Assembly: GCA_047638975.1 (NCBI GenBank)
Contig: JBLINB010000003.1
Location: 1-64,000 of the forward strand
Direction of reading: 5' to 3'
Length of the DNA: 64,000 nt
Origin: JAPKEZ01 sp047638975
GTDB taxonomy: Bacteria > Planctomycetota > UBA1135
Shown here: positions 7,435-16,351 of the stretch, one piece after another
Layout of the letters: the number at the start of each line of letters is the position of its first letter
Position numbering within the stretch: the first letter of the stretch is position 1
The notes under the pieces: model-generated
The model's database searches: none
What the model was told of the DNA's origin: nothing
Seen by the model: the letters and a program-made list of their open reading frames with translations, nothing else
Position numbers and translations under genes: made by a program

Positions 7435-9396
7435 TTAAAGGTATACATCAAAAATCACTACCGAGTCTGGCTCCATTAAGAAACTGATAGAACCGTTTTC
7501 GGTGGTCAATTCGGCTTCTGCAGCAGTCATTGACGAAATGGACATTTGCGGTAAGCTGTTTAAGAAATCGCTGTCAAGCATGCGCGCAGAATGGCGACTC
7601 TTCCGAAAAATAGCTACAGCAGTAGTGGATACAGTGAAGGGTACATTATTGTTGATAGCCCAATTTTCTATATCATCATAGAGCTCTAGTTCGGCAGCCG
7701 TCACGTAGATGCCATTGCTGGCAAAAAAGGCGATGACCTCGTCCATAGCAACCGTGTATGAATTGTCCTCCGCTGCTTCTAGATAAGGCAGAATCTCGCC
7801 AATATTCTCAGCAATGTTATTGTGCTGACTATCAAAACGATAAACATTAGCTATATTTGCTGCTCCTTGATCGCCAAATATTATTTTTACGAGACGGTCT
7901 TCTTCTGCAAAGCGCCAAGCGAGATTCAATTCGGTTTCAATCGCTGCGATTGCCGCGGCTTCAGCACTTGTCATTCCGACGGCAATGAGTTCACTTGCTG
8001 AGGGGCGATGAGGAGCCCCAATGTTGGCGGCATCATAATACAAAGGCCACAAGACTGATGGAAGAAGGCCGGCGTCGCGCAATCGGTTGGCCCACACCCA
8101 GTCACCGAGCACAACATCGTTACTCACAACATAACGAATACGTCCTGCACTCGTTGTGGCATATACATTGACGCTAAGTTCATCCTCAAGGCGTATTGTG
8201 GAAATCACCGGCTCGCTAGCCATTTGCTGCAAAGTATCTATAACGTGAAAGACAGGCTTTTTGATTCCATGCGCTGTAAGGATGCCCATGCCTTTGCCAG
8301 TTAAATCGCTGACAGGGCCTGCGCTGAATTCGGCATCTTGTAACAGAAACATTATGTTGCCATCCAGTCCTAGTTCGCGGGCAGCAGTTTGGAACCCAGC
8401 ATAATTGGCAGCACTGTGTGAACCATCGAATTCTGGTCCGTGCGAGTTTGTAGACGGATAAATGTTCCATTCAGAAACGACTAGCTTTACACCAGTAATA
8501 TTATGTGTTGCTAAACGTTCTCGAACATCGGCTATGAAGCCAGAATAGCGTAGTTCATTTGCAATGGCGTAGTGATGCCAAGACACAAAATCTAGCGGCA
8601 AATTATTGGCGGCAACGTGATCGATTAAGGCCAGAATAGCGGACTCCGTGCCTCCCATTGTCGAGGCATGTCCAGCTAGCCCCATTCCTCCGACATTAAT
8701 AGACGGCCAGCGGTTTTTAATTTTTTGGGAAAGGGCGGTGTAGATTGTTAAATAGCTTGCGAGGTCATCGCTATAAAATTCACGACGATCGGGCTCGTTC
8801 CAAATTTCAACGTTGTCAGGGACAAAACCGTAGGTCGACTCATAAGCCTCAAGTTGTGTGATCACACCGTCAGCCCAAAGATCAACATCCATCGGGGTCC
8901 AGCGCGCATACGGTGGCAAGCCAGAACTGTAGAGTTCTCCTTCCGTTGAAGGGGACTGGTCAAGTGGCGTTCCCATAATGGTTAGCCAGGTGTCCATGCC
9001 AATATTTTTGCCTTCGATTAAAGATGGCGCGATGCTGCCTAGTGGCATATGCATCCTTAGGTCATGCCTAAAAAGTCCTCCAGAATTTCCAGTGGACGCC
9101 AATACGCTCATCACTTCTTCGCTGGTATATGTGTTGGCGAAACCCTTGGCCGCGTCTCCAGGTGGAACATCGCCCGCTCCAGTATCGTCGTGGTCCATAT
9201 AAAAGGTGGCAACACTCGGATAGGGTATGGGATCATAGGCGGGACGATCGGCGTTGTTAATGCCGCCGCCGGTGCTAAGATGGTTCTCTGGTTGAGGCTG
9301 ACTATCAGTAATATTGCCGTCTGCGGCTCCGCAGGATGAGATAAAAATTGCCAGTAAGGATAATATGGCTAGAGAGGATGTATTGTGCGTTTTCAT
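7435..9396 (-). CDS. Lipoprotein with GH39-like glycoside hydrolase domain
   Basis: Exported, lipid-anchored protein of 653 aa from the ATG at 9396, chosen because it gives a clean lipoprotein signal (hydrophobic residues 8-20, lipobox ending FISSC, lipid Cys22); longer starts would place 14 extra residues before it. The central TIM-barrel carries EIWNEPD with the likely acid/base Glu201 and SEWNIYP with the likely nucleophile Glu309, the clan GH-A pattern seen in GH39 xylosidases and relatives. Substrate is unknown; the C-terminal ~250 residues are not recognised. It follows the secreted gene at 9462 by 65 bp on the same strand. Confidence 0.7.
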   Translation of the reverse strand: MKTHNTSSLAILSLLAIFISSCGAADGNITDSQPQPENHLSTGGGINNADRPAYDPIPYPSVATFYMDHDDTGAGDVPPGDAAKGFANTYTSEEVMSVLASTGNSGGLFRHDLRMHMPLGSIAPSLIEGKNIGMDTWLTIMGTPLDQSPSTEGELYSSGLPPYARWTPMDVDLWADGVITQLEAYESTYGFVPDNVEIWNEPDRREFYSDDLASYLTIYTALSQKIKNRWPSINVGGMGLAGHASTMGGTESAILALIDHVAANNLPLDFVSWHHYAIANELRYSGFIADVRERLATHNITGVKLVVSEWNIYPSTNSHGPEFDGSHSAANYAGFQTAARELGLDGNIMFLLQDAEFSAGPVSDLTGKGMGILTAHGIKKPVFHVIDTLQQMASEPVISTIRLEDELSVNVYATTSAGRIRYVVSNDVVLGDWVWANRLRDAGLLPSVLWPLYYDAANIGAPHRPSASELIAVGMTSAEAAAIAAIETELNLAWRFAEEDRLVKIIFGDQGAANIANVYRFDSQHNNIAENIGEILPYLEAAEDNSYTVAMDEVIAFFASNGIYVTAAELELYDDIENWAINNNVPFTVSTTAVAIFRKSRHSARMLDSDFLNSLPQMSISSMTAAEAELTTENGSISFLMEPDSVVIFDVYL

Positions 9397-9461
9397 GACA
9401 TGGCGAGGGTTTCCTCGCACACATCTGCGGCCGTACATAGCCTGACAAAAGTATAAAACCG

Positions 9462-10703
9462 TTATTTCTTGGGATAATTACTCTTCACCCATTTATTCCA
9501 GTTCGAATCAAAGTCACCTTTTTCGAAGATAAAGACATCACTGGTAATCCCCTTATCACGCTCAATCATGTTCTCGGCCGTTGGCGCTAGCCCACCGGTA
9601 TAGGAGTCTTGCACGCGGTCTAGCCACTGTGCAACCCAGTCAGGGTGAGTCTGCAATAAATAATCAGCTCGTGCCCAGGCCATGACATGGTCGTTATATT
9701 TGAGATCGGTTGAATCATTCCATTGAGTCATTTCATCGTAACTAGTCGCTATTTTATGATTCACGCGCTTATAGGCTTTTACGTTCCATTTCCAGATGTT
9801 CTTGTCGGTAGAATCGTAAAGTCGCTTGTCGGTAAAATAATTACGCTTCATGTCGATGTTGCGAGCGAGGTGGTGCGAGATGCCAAGCGGTAGCCAAGTC
9901 GGCATTGCATTGCCGTAGTGCCGATAGCCATTAAGCAGATTTTGCGTAACGGCATAAACCATTGCGCAGTGCATCGTCGTGTCTGAGAACAACCCATCAT
10001 TCTGAGCAGCAGAGGCATAAAACAAAGAACCCTCTAGCGGGAACAAATGGCGAATAGGGGTAATCCCAGATTGGCCCATGAAAGCGGTGCGATAGCGTCC
10101 GATACTGCTTTCTTTGTCGAAGAACAACAAAGTGAATTTGGACTTCATCCCTAGATACGGTCCTTCGCCCATGTACTTTCCGTTCTTCAGTTGACCCGGG
10201 CCGGATGGAAAAGCGTCATCGCTAATTTGCAAAATGCCTTGAATTTCAGCGTAAAGCTTTTCGGCGCGCATGGCGAATAAATGCAAGCGCAACCATTTGT
10301 CCATCACTTTAACGCGCTTAGGTATATTGGGGATGAATTCACGTAATTCATCAAGCTCAGCCTCGATTTTTTTCTTTTCGATTTTGTCGGTTCGCGAAAT
10401 GGTGTAGCTGGGTAAGCAACAACCGATCTTGAAATGCTTAGTCTCGATGAAGATTATTTCTTCTTCGCCAATCGCGTCTTCAATGTTAATGGTGCCATGC
10501 CCATCTGCCCACGCGAAATCGCCCATGGCCTCGTAGCCAGCAGCGCGCCATACCTCTTCTATATTTTCAGTGTACGGATCTTCTTTATATTTTTTATCAC
10601 TATCGTCACCGTCGCTTTTCTTTTGTGCGCTAGCTAATGCCGTACATGCGACTAACGCTAGGCACAAAAGAGAGGAGCGTACAATTAGAGAGTGGCAAAC
10701 CAT
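9462..10703 (-). CDS. Secreted protein, apparently inactive relative of DUF1570-type metallopeptidases
   Basis: A 413-aa protein with a signal peptide (hydrophobic residues 8-25, ending ALASAQ). Its second half aligns by eye with the active metallopeptidase at 48423-51068: MPTWLPLGISHH (267-278) matches TPAWLDEGTASY there, and TMHCAMVYAV (243-252) falls where that protein has LFHEASHQFM. Thus the HExxH zinc site is HCAMV and the third-ligand Glu is lost, so it should be a pseudopeptidase. It has a Cys-Cys pair at 95-96 (KIGCCLPSY). It lies 17 bp downstream of the putative Sec-Sec gene and is probably co-transcribed with it. Function unknown. Confidence 0.65.
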   Translation of the reverse strand: MVCHSLIVRSSLLCLALVACTALASAQKKSDGDDSDKKYKEDPYTENIEEVWRAAGYEAMGDFAWADGHGTINIEDAIGEEEIIFIETKHFKIGCCLPSYTISRTDKIEKKKIEAELDELREFIPNIPKRVKVMDKWLRLHLFAMRAEKLYAEIQGILQISDDAFPSGPGQLKNGKYMGEGPYLGMKSKFTLLFFDKESSIGRYRTAFMGQSGITPIRHLFPLEGSLFYASAAQNDGLFSDTTMHCAMVYAVTQNLLNGYRHYGNAMPTWLPLGISHHLARNIDMKRNYFTDKRLYDSTDKNIWKWNVKAYKRVNHKIATSYDEMTQWNDSTDLKYNDHVMAWARADYLLQTHPDWVAQWLDRVQDSYTGGLAPTAENMIERDKGITSDVFIFEKGDFDSNWNKWVKSNYPKK

Positions 10704-10720
10704 CCTCTAATTGTAATAAA

Positions 10721-11752
10721 TTACAGGCCAGCAGGTTGGCCGTTCTTGCGAGACTCGAGAAGCTCTGCAAGTGCGTTTGGCATTGCGTCTGGGTTCTTAA
10801 GCTGCAGGTCAGAAAGTTCAACTTCTTTAGCTTTGGCCTTAGCCATGCCTTTTTGAGCTTCTGCTAGCTGCGCACGGTACTTTTTAAGCTTTTTAGACTT
10901 AGCTCCGCGTTTTTCTAGCTCGTCATCGATAGTAATCTCGAGACGCTGAATCTTTTCATCAAGCATGTCGTAAACGTACATTATCTTGACAATCTCTTTT
11001 ACAGCCTTTTTGGCATCATTCTTGTACTCGGACTTTAGAGTCGCGTACATGTTGCCAAGAAGTTCACTGCGCGATAAATCGCCACGCAATGCTATCGGGC
11101 CGCTGCCATCCCAGGCCGACACAAACAAGTGCGGTGGGTGGTCGCCGTCGAACAAAGCATTAAATGGGTGAGTATCGTTAAGGATATCAGTGGGCAACTT
11201 AACGCAATGGAACCAACGGGTGATGATCATTGTCGACTCGTTATTCTCATAACTTGAAAGCAATGCATCGTCGGTACCGTTACATGATTTACATTCGCGT
11301 AGTACCAATAGTGGACGACGATCGTTGCCCGCAATGGTGTAGTAAGCTTCTGTTTCTGGAAGAGCAGCTTCTACTTTTGCAGCAATCGTTGCGTTTGGAC
11401 CTTTAGCTTCGGCGCGCTTGTAAATGTCATGAGTAGGAAAATCCCACTTTAACTTCATGATACCTTTGGCGGTTTGCCCATGCGGCGGTAAAGGCATTGC
11501 TGCGCCACCACCTGATGGTCCACTAACTGGACCTGCTCCGCCACCTGGTGTAGGTGGGCCTGCAGGCGAACCTCCGCCTGTTGGAGTTGAAGGAGCTGCT
11601 GGAGAACCTCCTGGATTTGATGCGTCACCCGGACCCGAGTAACCTGCTCCCCCGCGGGGGCCACCACCTCATCAGAAGGGAGCGCTGAATGCAGGAGCGC
11701 TAAAAGCGGCTAGCCCTGCGAAAGCTAATGTGATGCTAAGTATTTGTTTCAT
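10721..11752 (-). CDS. Putative secreted thioredoxin-like selenoprotein with tandem UGA (Sec27-Sec28)
   Basis: Read from ATG 11752 the frame gives a signal peptide (MKQILSITLAFAGLAAFSA...), then APF, two consecutive TGA codons (11674-11669), a 60-residue Gly/Pro-rich linker, and, with no other stop, the thioredoxin-like domain with RECKSCNG (CxxC), a Glu/Lys-rich coiled-coil-like tail and TAA at 10721: 343 codons. Ignoring the UGAs leaves a protein starting at ATG 11497 with no export signal. Two hairpins follow the UGAs (separate entry). I infer Sec-Sec near the mature N-terminus, by analogy with Cys-Cys. The alternative is a disabled gene or a short 26-residue peptide plus a cytosolic protein. 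It is not a family I can name. Confidence 0.6.
11624..11660 (-). promoter_or_regulatory. Candidate bacterial SECIS hairpins after the tandem UGA
   Basis: Two possible stem-loops lie just 3' of the double UGA on the minus strand. The first pairs CCCC with GGGG around loop CGCG (11660-11649), beginning 9 nt after the second UGA, a little close. The second pairs GUUACUC with GGGUGAC (7 bp, two G-U) around loop GGGUCC (11643-11624); its loop starts 32 nt after the second UGA, inside the 16-37 nt range I recall for bacterial SECIS, and begins with G. Both are coding, as bacterial SECIS must be. Confidence 0.45.
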
Positions 11753-11805
11753 GATAGTTGCCTATATAAGGTACCACTTAGATAATAACGTATATAGTCA
11801 GATAA

Positions 11806-13872
11806 TTACTCTGAAAATGAAAATATTAGCCAATCACACAGCGAAACAAGGGCTTTATAGCGGTCTACGGCTATTTTTGCGCGCTTGTAGTCGTCAGAAT
11901 CGGTAATTATGTAACCATCATCTAGCCATTTATAGCTATCAAAACCGTTTCTGCGTAGGCTTGCTAAGCCACCATCGTAAATGACAAAGCCATCGGCATT
12001 GCATCCAAAGTGGTACTTGGTGTTGTCGATCATGCTAGTTCCGAGGCCTTTATAGCCGGCGCCGCCTAGACCGGCAGCATGATATAGCGTCGGAATAATG
12101 TCTTTATGGCTGCCTGGAGTCTTGGGCTTGGCTTGGTATTGCTCACTGATTTTGTCAGGAGTTAATAACACAAACGGCACGGCTCTCTTTAAGAGTAGTT
12201 CACTTTGTGCGAATGGAATACCCATGCCAGAAGTGTGGTCGCCAGTGATTCCGAGGACCGTATTTTGAAGGGCGCCATACTCATCAAGGTTACTTAAGAA
12301 TTCGCCCAGTTGATGATTCGAATATTGATAAGTTGTTATTTGCTGGTACTGCGTCGAGCTTAGCGGAGACTCGTTGGCCGCCAATTTTAGAAAAGATAAA
12401 CTGGGCTTTAAATCAGGCAGCTTCGAGTAGGACGGCACCAGGTTTGGCGAATGGTTGGTCGTGGTAAAGACCACCATAAAAGTGGGGCGTTGAGCTTCTT
12501 TTAGACGATCAGCAACGGCGGTGAATAAATGCTCATCCCAGACACCCCATGGACCAGCGTCTACTTTAAAGTCAAGGTCGTAGCGCTCTACGATTTCATC
12601 GCGTCCAAATAGTTCTCTATAGTTTTGTAAATCTAGAAACTGATCAAGCTTACGCCAGTTCGTTTCTCCGCCATAATAAAAAGCAGTGTCGTATCCCTGT
12701 TTAGCAAATAAAGTTGCAGAAGAGGTTAAGAAGTTAAGTTTTTGGCTTGTTCCTTGAGAGAGTTGTTTCGTGTTAGGGCGGTAAGGTAAGTTAGTTAATA
12801 AGCCGAGGATGCTGCCCGCTGAGATATTATCGGTTGGTAGAAAACGCTGGAAAAGGGTGCCTTTGTCGAAATATTGTTTTGATTTTCCGAGTAGATCAAA
12901 GTTTTCGTCGTCTTGAAAGCGTAGTAGGTGAGTAGCAAAGCTTTCCATCACTATTAACACAACGTGTGGCTTGTCTTCAGTGCTAATATCGGGTGTAAAA
13001 TATTGGAGGGGCAGCTTCTCGAAAAGAGTATTGCCTACTAAATTTGACTCAGGGAAGAAGGCTTCTAACGCGTCATCTGCAGACTTGTAGCCAAAGTCGT
13101 GCGCTGTAGACAACTCGTTTTCGGAGATTCTGTTCCAGACCGTCTCGGCAAGTTTTTCTACACCGCTTTCACTTACGCTACGTACAAAAAAGGATTGTGG
13201 AAAATCTTGATTAAGTTTGACGAAGGCTGGCGTTAGAGAGATTGAGCAGAGAACTACTGTGCAAAGAACGTGCGCGCTGAAATGCCAATTGAAAGCTCGG
13301 TCTACCTGTTTTTGTTCTGGCTGCTTGGCGATGTGTAAAAAAGTAGATACGCGGAAAGCGCGTAGCGTTACTCGATACAGCAAGTACATCGTCGCAAGGA
13401 TTAATGATAAATATAGGATGAGTGGATGTGTCTTCCAGGCGCTGACTAGCACCGCTCCAATGTCATCTTCTACTGCACCGAAAGCCAAGATGTTGAAATG
13501 GCTTTGAAAATAAGAATAGTAGATTTGGTCGGCGCCAAGTGCTATGAAAATAAACGAAAAAACAAAAGTAAAATAAACCGTAGTACGCATTAACCAACTA
13601 GCCCAACGCTTGGCTGTGCGTTGACGCATCCATAGCAAGGATAAAGTTGTGGGCAATGAGACTAATAGTAGGATCCGAAAATCATGCAACACGCCAAATC
13701 CGAATGCCGATGGCAGCGCGTTAAAGAAATCAGTAAATACTTCGGGGTGCGCAAACTGTATCGCAAATATTAAGCGAAAGCCGCTCATAATGAGAAGTAA
13801 AGCCGCCATTAGCCACCAAATCCGTTTAATAGCGGTTAGCAAGGCGTTGCGTGGACGAATTAATTTAGACAT
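11806..13872 (-). CDS. Membrane phosphoglycerol transferase / LTA-synthase-like sulfatase-fold enzyme
   Basis: 688 aa from ATG 13872. The N-terminal ~250 residues hold about five hydrophobic membrane segments; the C-terminal extracytoplasmic domain is alkaline-phosphatase superfamily (PF00884): HVVLIVMESFATHLLRF for the first metal site, TDNISAGSILGLLTNLPYRP around the nucleophile (Ser where LtaS has Thr), and LGITGDHTSG for the distal DH ligands. Relatives move phosphoglycerol from phosphatidylglycerol or similar onto glycans (LtaS, MdoB/OpgB). It overlaps glycerol kinase by 8 bp, which fits glycerol released as a by-product being recycled. Exact acceptor unknown. Confidence 0.8.
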   Translation of the reverse strand: MSKLIRPRNALLTAIKRIWWLMAALLLIMSGFRLIFAIQFAHPEVFTDFFNALPSAFGFGVLHDFRILLLVSLPTTLSLLWMRQRTAKRWASWLMRTTVYFTFVFSFIFIALGADQIYYSYFQSHFNILAFGAVEDDIGAVLVSAWKTHPLILYLSLILATMYLLYRVTLRAFRVSTFLHIAKQPEQKQVDRAFNWHFSAHVLCTVVLCSISLTPAFVKLNQDFPQSFFVRSVSESGVEKLAETVWNRISENELSTAHDFGYKSADDALEAFFPESNLVGNTLFEKLPLQYFTPDISTEDKPHVVLIVMESFATHLLRFQDDENFDLLGKSKQYFDKGTLFQRFLPTDNISAGSILGLLTNLPYRPNTKQLSQGTSQKLNFLTSSATLFAKQGYDTAFYYGGETNWRKLDQFLDLQNYRELFGRDEIVERYDLDFKVDAGPWGVWDEHLFTAVADRLKEAQRPTFMVVFTTTNHSPNLVPSYSKLPDLKPSLSFLKLAANESPLSSTQYQQITTYQYSNHQLGEFLSNLDEYGALQNTVLGITGDHTSGMGIPFAQSELLLKRAVPFVLLTPDKISEQYQAKPKTPGSHKDIIPTLYHAAGLGGAGYKGLGTSMIDNTKYHFGCNADGFVIYDGGLASLRRNGFDSYKWLDDGYIITDSDDYKRAKIAVDRYKALVSLCDWLIFSFSE

Positions 13873-15328
13873 TATGATTGATACAACTTGACACGGCTGC
13901 GTGCCACCCATCAATGAGTCGCTTGCGCTCGGCAAGACTCATTAGCGGACGGAATCTGTCGTAGTTAATTGTACCGTCACTGCTAGGTTTTAATAAGCCA
14001 AGGCTTTCTCCGGCACAGCGTGCAGCTCCCCAGGCAGTGGCCTCTATGTTTGCTGGTCGTAAAATGTCACAGCCTAGGATGTCAGCAATGTTTTGTAAGA
14101 GCCAGTCGTTAGCGGCCATGCCACCGTCAATCTTCAACTCTTGCGGCGTGAGGTGTGCGAATAAATCATGGCACTGGTAACTCACGGACTCTAAAGCGGC
14201 GCGCACGATTTCATTCTTGGTGGTCTTGCTTGACATCCCACAGAGCATGGCGCGTGCCTGTGGCTGCCAATGCGGCGAGCCCAAGCCAGAAAATGCCGGA
14301 ACAAAATAGACGCCGCCACTATCGTCGATGCTGCGAGCAATGCGTTCGCTATCACTGGCGGTGTCGAGTATGTTGAGAGAATCGCGTAGCCACTGCAGCG
14401 TACTACCACTTGAGAACACACTGCCTTCACTGGCGTAAGTGATGACGTCGTTATGGCTAAACAATATTGTGGTAAGCAAGCCGCCGTCGTTTAGTGAAAA
14501 CTTTGTGCCGAGATTATGCATCGCAAAAGAGCCCGTGCCTAAAGTACACCTGCTGTCGCCAATGCTTAAACAGCCTTGGCCTATAGTCGCAGACTGTTGG
14601 TCGCCAATCAGTGCATTAATCGGTAGCACTGTAGGGAAAAGATCTACGGCGGTTGAGCCGTAATCGTCAATCGAATTGAGAACTCTTGGCAGAATTTCTA
14701 GAGGTACATCAAACAACTCTAGCAAGTCGTCGCACCATTTATGCTTGACTATATCGAAGAGCATGGTGCGCGAAGCATTCGAAGAATCGGTGGCATGTAA
14801 CTTTCCACCACTCAACTTAAACAGCAACCAACTATCAATGGTGCCAACGGCTAAACGTTGCTGACGGTGAGCCTGCTGTACAGCTTCGATATGCGACAAG
14901 CCCCAATTTATTTTAGAGGCCGAAAAATAGGCGTCAATAATTAATCCGCTGCGTTGGCGAACCCTATCACTGTGCCCGTTCTCGATTAACTTTTTACAGA
15001 AGTCGTCAGTGCGGCGATCTTGCCAAACTATTGCCGGCGCTAGGGCTTGCTGACTTTGCTTGTCAAAGAAGACTACCGTTTCGCGTTGGTTGGTAATGCC
15101 CATCGAATGAATGTCGCAGTTGTTGCTCGCGGCATAATGAATGGCTTCGAGGCACATCGCGTAACAGTCTTGCCATATCAAATTGGCGTCTTGCTCGACC
15201 CAAGTGTTTTGCGGGTAGCTGCATTTTAATTCACGTTGAAACTTGTGAACGATTTCGCCATCGAGGTCGAACAAGATCACCCGTGAAGATGAAGTGCCTT
15301 GATCGATAGCGAGGATTAGCTTGCGCAT
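13865..15328 (-). CDS. glpK: Glycerol kinase
   Basis: Phosphorylates glycerol to sn-glycerol-3-phosphate. 487 aa, near the ~500-aa norm. FGGY-family motifs are intact: AIDQGTSSSRVILFD at the N-terminus, GITNQRETVV, AIVWQDRRT, the GDQQSATIGQ segment, GTGSFAMHN and SGLGSPHWQPQARAM, KIDGGMAANDWLLQ. The ATG overlaps the TGA of the upstream phosphodiesterase gene (ATGA), and the stop overlaps the phosphoglycerol-transferase-like gene, so the three are coupled. No glpF or glpD is seen here. Confidence 0.95.
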   Translation of the reverse strand: MRKLILAIDQGTSSSRVILFDLDGEIVHKFQRELKCSYPQNTWVEQDANLIWQDCYAMCLEAIHYAASNNCDIHSMGITNQRETVVFFDKQSQQALAPAIVWQDRRTDDFCKKLIENGHSDRVRQRSGLIIDAYFSASKINWGLSHIEAVQQAHRQQRLAVGTIDSWLLFKLSGGKLHATDSSNASRTMLFDIVKHKWCDDLLELFDVPLEILPRVLNSIDDYGSTAVDLFPTVLPINALIGDQQSATIGQGCLSIGDSRCTLGTGSFAMHNLGTKFSLNDGGLLTTILFSHNDVITYASEGSVFSSGSTLQWLRDSLNILDTASDSERIARSIDDSGGVYFVPAFSGLGSPHWQPQARAMLCGMSSKTTKNEIVRAALESVSYQCHDLFAHLTPQELKIDGGMAANDWLLQNIADILGCDILRPANIEATAWGAARCAGESLGLLKPSSDGTINYDRFRPLMSLAERKRLIDGWHAAVSSCINHNV

Positions 15329-16314
15329 CAGTCGTTTTTCATGATCAATAATTCTTGGCCTACGTTACGGGTAGAGTCGTTGATCGATGGGAGCCCGAGT
15401 AGTGACAAACACAGATTGCCCGAATCGCAATTACGAATGACCGGTAGCTTGATGCTTTCAGGCCGCGGGTCATCTATGCCTGGATTGCTATGCGAATCGC
15501 TGTTCATTTTTATGAGATCACCATTCGCTTTACCGTCTCCGGTCCAGACAATAAATGGAATCACATAATTAACCCACAGGTGGCCAATGCCATGATGGTT
15601 GTGATGTGGGGCGCCACCACCATGGTCGCTAGTAAGCACTATTGCGGTGCGTTTTGCGTATTCAGGGTTTGCGTCTAGGTATTCAAATAACTGCCCAAGA
15701 AGAGCATCGCTGGCAGCAATAGATTGCATGTACTTAGAATCGGGGGATAGATCCCATCCGTAGTAATGACCTGCGACGTCTGGTAGTAAGAAATGCACGA
15801 AATTAAGACTGCGGTTTTGCGCGTTTGCTGTTAAGTCAGCAAACAGATGCTCCATTTCTTTGTCGGCATTGCTGTTAATAAAAAAGTCGTCAATGATGTC
15901 GCCGTAACTTTGTTGGTAAAGTATAAATTTTGGTTTGGAGGCTATCAGCGAAGAATGTATTTTTTCTGCTGCAGTACGATTGAAAATGCTTTCTATCAAC
16001 TTACCATCGGCGTCTTTCAATACCGCATCGCTAGGCGGCATGCTATTCTCGAGATAACCATGACCCTGCGGACCTTTTGCCAGGCGCGAAGTTAGCATCC
16101 CGGTGTGGTTTGGCAGGGTAGTTGTAGCGTCGCAGTCGGTGCGCGCATTTAGGGTTAGCGCACCCGTCATTAAACGTTGGAAGTTGTGAAATGACTGCGC
16201 TTGTTCGACCAGCAAAGCATCGCTGCGCAAACCATCGATGCTAATCAAAAAAACGTGATCGTAAACGGGATTTTGCGCTTGTACACAAAACGAAAGTATC
16301 GCTGAAAAAAGCAT
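15328..16314 (-). CDS. Exported type I phosphodiesterase / nucleotide pyrophosphatase family enzyme
   Basis: 328 aa from ATG 16314, which gives a short signal peptide (MLFSAILSFCVQAQ); longer starts would overlap the upstream gene. It has alkaline-phosphatase-superfamily metal and nucleophile sites: LISIDGLRSDA (first Asp), TTTLPNHTGML (Thr nucleophile), LLPDVAGHYYGW (second Asp/His), LTSDHGGG (Asp-His), and HHGIGHLW (last His). Substrates of such secreted enzymes are nucleotides, phosphodiesters or glycerophosphodiesters. Its coupling to glpK suggests that it releases glycerol or glycerophosphate outside the cytoplasm; this is inference. Confidence 0.82.
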   Translation of the reverse strand: MLFSAILSFCVQAQNPVYDHVFLISIDGLRSDALLVEQAQSFHNFQRLMTGALTLNARTDCDATTTLPNHTGMLTSRLAKGPQGHGYLENSMPPSDAVLKDADGKLIESIFNRTAAEKIHSSLIASKPKFILYQQSYGDIIDDFFINSNADKEMEHLFADLTANAQNRSLNFVHFLLPDVAGHYYGWDLSPDSKYMQSIAASDALLGQLFEYLDANPEYAKRTAIVLTSDHGGGAPHHNHHGIGHLWVNYVIPFIVWTGDGKANGDLIKMNSDSHSNPGIDDPRPESIKLPVIRNCDSGNLCLSLLGLPSINDSTRNVGQELLIMKND

Positions 16315-16351
16315 AACGATGTTTTTGCTGAAAGGATTGTAGCTTTGTAAA

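Noticed and set aside
11455..11667. 70-aa Gln-rich reading frame inside the linker of the double-UGA gene
   Set aside because: It is the shifted frame of a GC-rich Gly/Pro repeat; no signal or domain.
10721..11752. Reading the double-UGA gene as a pseudogene
   Set aside because: Only UGA stops occur, both at one place, no frameshift follows, and the gene keeps a full domain; the second UGA gene in this window makes recoding the better first hypothesis, though decay is not excluded.
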